Assembly (NCBI GenBank): GCA_949752735.1 | Contig: OX457047.1 | Span: 35,794,613-35,858,612 of the forward strand | DNA length: 64,000 nt | Direction of reading: 5' to 3' | Source of the DNA: Lumbricus terrestris | Taxonomy: Eukaryota > Annelida > Clitellata > Crassiclitellata > Lumbricidae | Shown: in pieces, positions 58,538-64,000 of the stretch | Numbering within the stretch: position 1 is the stretch's first letter | Layout: each line of letters begins with the position of its first letter | Position numbers and translations under genes: made by a program | Notes under the pieces: generated by a model | What the model saw: only the letters and a program-made list of their open reading frames with translations | Databases searched by the model: none | Told to the model about the DNA's origin: nothing

Positions 58538-59972
58538 TCATTGTCCTAGGTTTCAATATTTCCACCAGCGATAGCGATGAAATTGATCTTAGGTCAAAAA
58601 AGCGCTAGCATTAGGCTACAAAATTCAGTTTTTCCATATCGCATTAAAAGCGTCTGTTTTCTGTTTTATGTCAGGGCTTTTTTAGCGTGCAGTTGTACAC
58701 AAATGTGCAGTTCTAAACGGATTCGTGCAGTTGTAGAAGCACTTCTGTAGGCCTACAGCTAAAACTAGCAAAAAGTTCATTGTCCTCCGATTGGAAGTAA
58801 TTTACCATGGAGGATGGGAAAAGAAAGGAGTTGTGCAGTTCTAAAAATTCCTTAAAAACAGCCCTGTCTTATGTGCGGAATGGTACGTGGTATTTTGATT
58901 CTAGCATAGGCCTATCACAAAATGTCCCGTCAGATGGGTCGGATATCAGCGTAGGCATATGTTGAGGACAAGCATTTCATTCATCCAGGAGATTCCACAG
59001 AGATGGAGAGAGACCGAGGTAAGGCGTAGCGATCCTGAAATTGAAGCTAGTGTCAAGGAAGTTTGATCTTCAAATGCAGTACAATTTTCACGTGGTACTT
59101 GATGCGTACTCGTGAATAGTAAGATGATGACGATGACAATGAAGATATTGGTGGTGATGGCGCATTGTGATACACAGGATGATGAATATGACAATGATAA
59201 ATGTACAACACTGATCAAGGTGATGGCAATTATGATATATTTAAAATGACAATCCAGAAAGGTTCTGGTGCATGTATGTATGTGCACTTGCCATAGCGCC
59301 AATTGAAGATTCTACTCAGACGCGCTCCCGAGTACAGCGTCAACACTAAATGAGAGTTTCATGCCGAAGCGCTGAGCAATTGCGAGTGAAGGACTTGCCC
59401 AAGGTACCTACGCGGAGACTTGAGGTGGATTCGGACCTGCAATCCTCCGGAAAAGAACATACCCACCACACCACCGCGATTCAATTTTTTTTGGCCGTAA
59501 TACAGCTATATATATATACTTCGTTTATTCAAGAAAAACTAAGTTGACACACCGCAACTTATTACATGAAACAAAAACAAAAAGTATTTTAAAGAAGTAA
59601 ATAGGCTGAAGTAACGATTGTCCACAGAATTCAGGCTGGAAGCGAAAGATAAATTACTTTCTAGTTCTTAGAATTTACACTGCGAACAGTCTTAAAAAGA
59701 ACGCGAGAGATGAAATTAAAGTCATCTTTTCTAGGCAGTTCAAAGTTGTGTGGTCGCGAACGAGAAGCAATACATAAGTTTTACAGATCTCGAGTCTGAT
59801 GCAACGGAGATCATAGCATAAAGTAAAATGATTAGGGCCTATTTAATTTATCACATGTTTTTTGTTTATGCATAAATTTGCTATTTCCTTTGGATGTAGG
59901 CCTACCTGCAGATCTGTTGCTCTCGTTGTTGTGGTTGTGGTCTGCGCTGTTGTTCGAACTTCTCCCACTCAT
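48866..59972 (-). CDS. Divergent single-module AAA protein (Cdc48/AFG2-like), predicted hydrolysis-deficient, 8 exons
   Basis: Exons 59906-59972, 57045-57141, 55179-55312, 53832-53971, 53298-53522, 52559-52652, 50805-51007 and 48866-48916 join in one frame (1011 nt, 336 aa). The N-terminal 50 residues are Ser/Asn/His-rich and probably disordered. An AAA module follows: IDDIGGLAEI near 57-66, Walker A GETGIGKT at 97-104, Walker B IIFLDM at 154-159, sensor-1 region VFVVASTL at 187-194, MRKPGRFD at 203-210, and the lid GADLMGLC near 256-263. Order and spacing resemble the first AAA module of AFG2A (SPATA5), whose proteins remodel ribosome-assembly intermediates. Differences: the catalytic Walker B Glu is Met159, the sensor-1 Asn is Leu194 and the first arginine-finger position is Lys205; Arg208 is kept. 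It should bind but barely hydrolyse ATP. There is no second AAA module. Function unknown. A copy of its last exon lies at 62718. Confidence 0.8.
49021..49340 (-). mobile_element. LINE 3' end, copy 1
   Basis: About 300 bases shared with 61115-61430 (ACCATTAACATCTTG, GAGAATATTGGGAGAGAGGC, TGACACCTTGAAGCATCTGG). On the minus strand it ends REWRRTLTGIEP plus a GAT tail, as many LINE 3' ends do. Confidence 0.65.
49420..49620. repeat. GCGCC-tail repeat with a 60-bp internal duplication
   Basis: GCGTCGAGTTAAAAGGGTTG..GGGTCGAGTTACCATAGGAT occurs twice; the start matches 10155-10200. Confidence 0.7.
49955..50110. repeat. Dispersed repeat R3, copy 2
   Basis: GGGCAAACCACAATGGTCAC..TAGCAAGAACTTGAG..TTTTTCATAG..ATGTAAATTTCTTAGTTTC, as at 39975-40260. 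Confidence 0.65.
50805..51007 (-). CDS. AAA gene exon 7 (lid)
   Basis: 203 nt encoding DCTGADLMGLCYDALDKAIE through VDVKEALRTFQSSKQQWEN. The lid GADLxxLCxxA and the later 'V.M.DVKEAL' helix match the C-terminal end of an AAA module. Acceptor GGCTTAG, donor AAT/GTGAGT. Confidence 0.85.
51200..51372 (-). repeat. Dispersed repeat family R170, copy 2
   Basis: Reverse complement of the 38690 copy: GAGCCTTCCATTCGGCATAG, GAAGTTAAATTCGACTCCAG, GCATTGTGTCACTG. In intron 6 of the AAA gene. Confidence 0.75.
51478..51724 (-). mobile_element. tRNA-headed SINE, family 2, copy 2
   Basis: Nearly identical to 20049-20285, with a 9-base CCGTGGACGG difference and the tail ATTACATTGCATTACATT. Box B GGTTCGAATCCCGAA present. 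Confidence 0.87.
52066..52340 (-). repeat. Dispersed repeat with GCGCTCCC tail
   Basis: Its left edge TATATATAGCACCCCTTCAA..CTACTCAGAGGCGCTCCCG matches the 3' tail of SINE family 1 (compare 7755). The remaining sequence is not matched elsewhere in the window. Confidence 0.45.
52559..52652 (-). CDS. AAA gene exon 6
   Basis: 94 nt encoding ARKDILCKLTKNWGLQSLHP to AASGTP. It continues the AAA strand after PNFE exactly as '(D/E)xRxxIL' does in Cdc48-type proteins. Acceptor CATTCAAG, donor CCTG/GTAATA. Confidence 0.8.
53298..53522 (-). CDS. AAA gene exon 5 (Walker B, sensor 1, arginine finger)
   Basis: 225 nt, phase 0 both ends. Encodes AKQLRPSIIFLDMFDRL, FANLMDDLDDSGSVFVVAST and MRKPGRFDTEIVIELPNFE. 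The AAA order is clear. Acceptor TTCTTAG, donor GAG/GTTGGT. Confidence 0.88.
53832..53971 (-). CDS. AAA gene exon 4
   Basis: Acceptor AATGTAG, donor ACG/GTAACT, 140 nt. It completes Walker A (GIGKT) and encodes MLIRALAEGCNNYNPKMAAF to VKLFNT, the segment between Walker A and Walker B. Confidence 0.85.
53985..54830 (+). mobile_element. RTE/CR1-like LINE C-terminal fragment in AAA intron 3
   Basis: Frames read DLIEEDNRNIQENLTILYREG, LKINHSKTKTM, 'NGEGLENVEEFLYLGSLLT', 'CLRIAKAAGAMA', 'FGHVCRMGNDRL' and 'MVNHAIDTNGH', the C-terminal half of a LINE polyprotein. Stops and shifts throughout. Confidence 0.82.
55179..55312 (-). CDS. AAA gene exon 3
   Basis: Encodes AIDDIGGLAEIMTTVWNIIR to GLILHGET, the N-terminal part of the AAA module up to the middle of Walker A. 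The tandem acceptor GCAGAG offers two starts; only the second AG (exon from 55312) keeps the frame with exon 2. Donor CCG/GTTAGT. Confidence 0.8.
55492..55654. repeat. Near-perfect inverted repeat (about 75-bp arms, short loop)
   Basis: TAAAGTGCATAT..ATTGGTTGGGCGTGG is mirrored by CCACGCCCAACCAAT..ATATGCACTTTA around a loop at about 55568-55580. It interrupts a SINE head. Confidence 0.95.
55550..55880 (+). mobile_element. tRNA-headed SINE, family 1, broken by an inverted duplication
   Basis: GGCGTGGTGGTGTAGTG (box A half) lies at 55554; the SINE resumes at 55652 with TATGTTCGTTGCCTTGCAAC and box B GGTTCGAATCCACC, then TTGAGCAAGTCCTTCACTCG and tail TAGCAAGTGCAAATACAAG. Confidence 0.83.
56060..56335. 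repeat. (ATT)n microsatellite
   Basis: Two ATT arrays (56066-56175, 56260-56333) around a unique island with GATCCCTCAGGGAC. Confidence 0.95.
56600..56785 (+). repeat. Dispersed repeat family R170, copy 3
   Basis: GGCCTTCCACGCGGAAGAAA, GACAGTTAAATTCGAATCCT, GCGTTGTGTCAGTTTAAAAA, as at 38690. In AAA intron 2. Confidence 0.75.
57045..57141 (-). CDS. AAA gene exon 2
   Basis: Acceptor ATGTTCAG and donor AAAAT/GTAAAT flank 97 nt encoding SSSHNARSSDVSNWQAALLD and on to VDK. The phase (1 in, 2 out) joins exon 1 to exon 3 only if exon 3 starts at 55312. The Trp-Gln-Ala-Ala-Leu-Leu stretch looks helical. Position and phase are the main support. Confidence 0.55.
57600..58535 (+). mobile_element. RTE/CR1-like LINE 3' end with GAT tail in AAA intron 1
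   Basis: Reads LTFEMYCYRRILHLNWTMKV, 'RRKLSLFGHII', 'MGRPNREWIDDIRDWCKHDV', then a (GAT)n tail at 58498-58533. A hAT MITE is inserted in its coding part. Confidence 0.85.
57856..58102. mobile_element. hAT MITE (247 bp) nested in a LINE
   Basis: Ends CAGCGGCGCCCGCAGG and CCTGCGGGCGCCGCTG are perfect inverted repeats, flanked by GGACCAGG (57848-57855, 58103-58110). Removing it and one duplication restores the LINE frame. Confidence 0.95.
58672..58866. mobile_element. hAT MITE (195 bp) in AAA intron 1
   Basis: Ends CAGGGCTTTTTTAGCG and TTAAAAACAGCCCTG; flanks TTTTATGT and TCTTATGT (one mismatch). GTGCAGTTCTAAA is repeated near both ends. Confidence 0.88.
59285..59485 (-). mobile_element. tRNA-headed SINE, family 1
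   Basis: On the minus strand: CGCGGTGGTGTGGTGGGTATG, GGTCCGAATCCACCTCAAGT (box B with one change), GGGCAAGTCCTTCACTCGCA, GGCGCTATGGCAAGTGC. Confidence 0.84.
59906..59972 (-). CDS. AAA gene exon 1 (start codon)
   Basis: ATG at 59970-59972, then 22 codons rich in Ser, Asn and His (SGRSSNNSADHNHNNESNRS) and donor CAG/GTAGGC. Phase 1 matches the next exon. Assignment rests on open frame, splice site and phase only, with no homology. Confidence 0.55.
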
Positions 59973-59999
59973 GATGTCTGTGTTTTCAAAATGCCTATA

Positions 60000-61110
60000 G
60001 CCTAATGTTGAATCAGCGACAAGGCTTTGATTTTTAAACGGCTGTAAATCATTCCTATGCAGACTGTGCTATGCATCCAATTCTTTGAATGAGCAGAATG
60101 ATCACAATTTTTAAAAATAATAAAAATATTAATATTTGGATGAAATTGAATTGAATTGTAATTGAAACATTTATATAGCGCCGCTCACAGATTCAGTGGC
60201 GCTCCCGACCCAAGCTATAGTGCTCCCGCTAACAAATAGTAGGCCTATAGTCTTCAGGCGTTTACGAAACCGGGGAAGAGAAAGGCCAAGAAGCTCAGAA
60301 CGTAGCTTGTGATGAAGGCAGTTCCAACAAGTAGAGCCAACATAATATTATGCGAAGCTTCTGAACTGAGCCGTAGCTCCACGCATGCGCGGGACAACTA
60401 GAAGGCCATTAGCAGCCGAGCGAAGGGCAGAGCGGCCAGAAAGAGTGGAGACCAAGTTACACAATGCCCGAAGATAAGAGGGGCTACTGTTGAGACTCGA
60501 GTCAAGAAACAAAAGGCAGTTAGTAACACAATCTTATGAGAAAATTATGACAGAAACACAATAATAAATTTAACAGCGCATAATGAAGCTAAACATTTTA
60601 AACACCTTTAAACTTACAACAATTTGAAAAACTTAAGAATTAGGATGAGACCGTCGGCGAGCAATTGAACTAGAGGTACATTTTTGTGACGTCATTGTAA
60701 TTGCTGCATGACGTCATCTATAGAATGATCTTAAATTCAGTAAGTTGTTATAATCTTCGTTTAATGGCTCAATCCAAAGATGTTAAAATCTTTGTGACAA
60801 ACCGCAGAATGATTACAGGTGGGGGAGGGATGGGTGGGAATTCCCTCCTCACTTTTAGTCTTCAAGAGTTATAATGTGAAGAAATTCCCCATTATAGTGG
60901 ACTAATTGGATGTTTGTTGCTTTGCTCAATGCATTAGTAAAATAATAATACACGTTCAATGCTGTTAGGCCTATGGTCTGCTTAATGGCCTATAGGCCTA
61001 GGCCTATCCTCCCACCTGTCATAACAGATTTAAGGTCCTTCATCCCGTAGAATCATATAGGTCTATAGTGACCCAACCTATATAATGCATTATGAATCCA
61101 TCTCCCCATA
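60000..61110. other. Upstream region of the AAA gene, no gene
   Basis: AT-rich, with a GCGCC-tail dispersed repeat from about 60165 (ATTTATATAGCGCCGCTCAC) to about 60500. No promoter elements could be assigned. Confidence 0.45.
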
Positions 61111-61114
61111 ATGC

Positions 61115-61430
61115 TTTCGCTCCTCATCATCATCATCGAAATCCTTGCGCCACTCTCTGTTTGAGTCTGTCTCGCGTCATGTTGCCCATCTTCATTCTTC
61201 AACCAGTCCGGTCTGCAGGTCCATACCATTAACATCTTGAACCAGCTAGACCACCTTGTCTGATGAAGAGAATATTGGGAGAGAGGCACGAAGGACAACC
61301 TGGGTCAATGCCTGTATGTGTCCCACGCTCTCTCCCCCGACTCTCTCCACTGGTCTGTACTGACCGGCCTGTGCACGTCAGCTCCACATCATGACACCTT
61401 GAAGCATCTGGGTCGCTATGTCACTTGTGC
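61115..61430 (-). mobile_element. LINE 3' end, copy 2
   Basis: Matches 49021-49340 over about 300 bases; see that entry. Confidence 0.65.
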
Positions 61431-62010
61431 CATGGTTTTTGCGGATTTCAATGGTCTTGGTCTTTTACTGCCAGTGTATCTCCACCCATCTGGCAAACCT
61501 TCCTCATTTTATCCGGGCTTAGGACCGGCACAGGGAAGTTGCTGGTTCCCTGTGGCTTTCGCTCCTACCGTCACTAAACAGCCGATCGCCAAAGAATGAC
61601 CTCTGTCCTCATAATTATCACTGCACTGGGTTAAACTACCTGAACGAATGGGACACAGAAAGTCATACCACTCGTATGGGCGTAACTTTTCTCCAGATAG
61701 TAGGGGCCTATACCACGCAGTCGATCGATTTGATTGATTCGATCGTAACTCAGTCAAATCGAGAAATCGTCGACTCGATCGACTTGCAAGCCGAGTCGAT
61801 CGTTGGTCTAGCCATTAGCCAAGTCGAGTCGATCGTTAAGCCGGAAGGAAATGTTGCGTATAGCATTTTTATGTGGCGGGGGAATGGTACGTATATAGGC
61901 CTACATGTGAACACCTCTGGATTTTCTCGGGAGAATTTCTCATTCCTGGTGTATCTTTCCGTCCTCCAGAGACGTCCAGGTTTTAAACACTGCCCAAGAA
62001 TGGTAGGTCT

Positions 62011-62155
62011 CAGGGCTTAAAGTGTGCCAGGACGGTCATGGACGGCGTCCATGCACTTATCTTAAATTCTGAACGCCGTCCTGTCACTTATTTGACCGTC
62101 ACAGCAGGGAAAGGTAAGGAGCGTCCAGGCACTTTTTTCTACACTTTAAGTACTG
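62011..62155. mobile_element. hAT MITE (145 bp)
   Basis: Ends CAGGGCTTAAAGTGTG and ACACTTTAAGTACTG, flanked by GTAGGTCT on both sides (62003-62010, 62156-62163). GGACGG/CCGTCC words fold internally. Confidence 0.92.
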
Positions 62156-62439
62156 GTAGGTCTACTTTAAAAAAAACAAGAACTATAACAAACTCAACCA
62201 CAGGCACTAATTAAGTATAGGCTATATAGCCATGCATATTGTGATTTGTGAATTGTGCTAATATACACCTACAGCGTTTTGCCTGTTGGTTTTTGGAATA
62301 AACGAATATATATATGTAGGCCTATACTTTGTCCTAGAGTCTAGATGACTGTAGTTAACTAAATCAGCTAAAACGGAACAAACTGTTTTGATCTAACAGA
62401 CCTAAAAGGATGAAGACATTTCAAGCGAACATCGCTTAG

Positions 62440-62978
62440 AATATGGAAATCGCCAGATCAGTCTTATGGAATGATCTGAATATTGAGTTTGGCCTTTATA
62501 GCCTATAGTTTGATGGCCTGCACATTAGGCCTATAAGTTACAAATTACAATAAGTATCGTATTAATCGAGATTAGAAACCAAGGAAGTCTATAGGCTATT
62601 TACTCATTCGAATAAACCAAACAATACAGTTGAAAGATAACTACGTCAAAAAATAATCAATCTGAGTGAAACGTGAGAACATCCCCTGTAATCAATGCTT
62701 ATGTACAGCCATTGTCTTTATAAACAATTCATTGTTCGTTGAAGATCATGCAGATCAGCTCGAGTCAGTGCTTCTTCCTGCAGCGTCTGAAAGAGACGAC
62801 AGAAATGGAATTTGTAATGCACTGAATACCAGAGCTGCTCAAATTTGTGGTCCGCGAATGATTTATTTGAAATTATTATCGGGTCACAGAATGACTATCG
62901 AAATCACAATTTTTATCACAATAAAATAAAATATATACAATGTAAATTACGAAAATGATAAGTCGACAGTGTTCATAC
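62440..62978. repeat. Duplicated segment B (3' end of a second AAA gene copy)
   Basis: Paralogue of 48500-49680 in the same orientation, without the LINE insertion. Ends where the fold-back element FB3 begins. Confidence 0.88.
62718..62786 (-). CDS. Paralogous last exon of a second AAA gene (partial)
   Basis: Copy of the 48866-48916 exon with the same CTCTTTCAG acceptor. It reads TLQEEALTRADLHDLQRTMN and two more codons before TAA, so it is open and six codons longer. The surrounding 500 bases also match the 3' flank of the first gene. If a gene, its body lies to the right of the window. It could instead be only a duplicated 3' end. Confidence 0.45.
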   Translation of the reverse strand, partial: TLQEEALTRADLHDLQRTMNCL

Positions 62979-64000
62979 GGTATCCGGACGTTTCATCCCC
63001 GGACGTTTCATCCCCGGACGATTCATCCCGGACGATTCATCCAGTGGACGTTTCATCCCAGGACGTTTCATCCCAGGACGGTTCATCCAGTGGACGGTTC
63101 ATCCAGTGGACGTTTCATCCCAGGACGATTCATCCCCGGACGATTCATCCCGGACGATTCATCCCGGACGATTCATCCAGTGGACGTTTCATCCCAGGAC
63201 GATTCATCCGAGGACGTTTCATCCCAAGACGTTTCATCCCAGGACGATTCATCCCAGGACGTTTCATCCCGGACGTTTCATCCCAGAATAAGATTTGAAA
63301 CTGTGCGCACCCTTATTATCAGCATCTTCACGCTCATTCTCATAATCAGCATATCTGAACACATAAGCCTATAGAAAATGCAATTAAAAATCAGAACAGA
63401 ACACATAAAGTCCAAAATTGGTCGCCATCGTTTTATTTATTTAAAACAATATTTAAAACCTTATGTTGTCTACTGTTCTGTGTCTACTAAACGTATGTCG
63501 TGTGGATTTGTTACACGCGGCTGTTCTGAGCTGATTCCAATCCTCATCAGTATGTGTACTGTGGTGTACAGAATTTTAAACAATGGCCAATTGAACGTAC
63601 TACATCAAGCCACCGACCATTGAATAGGTGATTTTAATGAACAATAGAATAGGTGACTCTTCGCCTGGACGTTGTATTACCCTGCCGACATGGGCGGAGT
63701 TTGTTTTCAGTTCGTGGGGGTCTAAGCTTGGCCCCTAATAAACTCCGTCCTTTCACATCATATTAGTATGTATTTTATCTATCTGGATGAACCGTCCGAG
63801 GATGAATCGTCCACTGGATGAATCGTCCTGGGATGAACCGTCCGGGGATGAAACGTCCATTGGATGAACCGTCCACTGGATGAATCGTCCTGGGATGAAA
63901 CGTCCACTGGATGAATCGTCCGGGATGAATTGTCCGGGATGAATCGTCCGGGGATGAATCGTCCTGGGATGAAACGTCCACTGGATGAACCGTCCACTGG
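62979..64000. mobile_element. Fold-back element FB3, right end outside window
   Basis: Left arm 62986-63290: about 20 tandem units of 14-16 bp, GGACG(T/A/G)TTCATCC plus CC, CA or AGT. Right arm 63784-64000: at least 14 inverted units (GGATGAATCGTCC). Middle 63295-63780 is unique and non-coding. First bases GGTATCC. Open frames reading VSSQDDSS or FHPRTFHP are repeat artefacts. Confidence 0.9.

Noticed and set aside
62986..63290. Regular direct repeats resembling a CRISPR array
   Set aside because: Units are contiguous with no spacers, the arm recurs inverted, and this is animal DNA.
62955..63374. Frame reading FHPRTFHPRT and VSSQDDSS, looking like a repeat protein
   Set aside because: The 15-bp fold-back units are open in all frames and recur inverted at 63784; an element arm, not a gene.

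Overview
This is animal (metazoan) nuclear DNA, not bacterial. Coding sequence sits in short exons with GT-AG introns, and the rest is packed with microsatellites, SINEs, LINE remnants, hAT and mariner-type elements and fold-back elements. The repeat style suggests a marine invertebrate: tRNA-headed SINEs, tails resembling GGCGCTATATAAA, and inverted arms of about 15-bp units like the TU elements of sea urchins. An echinoderm or other deuterostome is plausible but not proven; no rRNA, mitochondrial or other species-level marker is present.

Layout. (1) 1-23,460: no gene I can support; nearly continuous microsatellites, a mariner-like MITE, three hAT elements, SINEs and LINE 3' ends. (2) 23,462-31,388, + strand: three exons of an immunoglobulin-superfamily neural adhesion protein of the zig-8/Dpr/IgLON type, split by microsatellite-filled introns; its 5' end is not seen and its 3' end is probably outside or beyond the recognised exons (a possible 18-nt microexon lies at 37,023). 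(3) 31,640-39,650: SINE, LINE reverse-transcriptase fragment, a 1.2-kb Tc1/mariner element and a C-rich dispersed repeat. (4) 39,700-46,890, - strand: a complete eight-exon sorbitol dehydrogenase gene (354 aa). (5) 48,866-59,972, - strand: an eight-exon gene for a 336-aa single-module AAA protein of the Cdc48/AFG2 type, with an intact Walker A motif but no catalytic Walker B glutamate. (6) 61,100-64,000: LINE end, hAT MITE, a second copy of the last exon of the AAA gene (evidence for a head-to-tail duplicate whose body would lie to the right) and a large fold-back element cut by the window edge.

The genes share no pathway. The most unusual signals are: (a) the palindromic octamer TAGGCCTA, about 39 copies by eye where about one is expected, and in at least three places shown by internal comparison to be a 6-bp insertion at a TA dinucleotide; (b) three fold-back elements whose arms are tandem 15-16-bp units starting GGAC or GGTC, one with a 9-bp target duplication and one with an empty site visible in a paralogous segment; (c) the degenerate AAA protein and its duplicated terminal exon.
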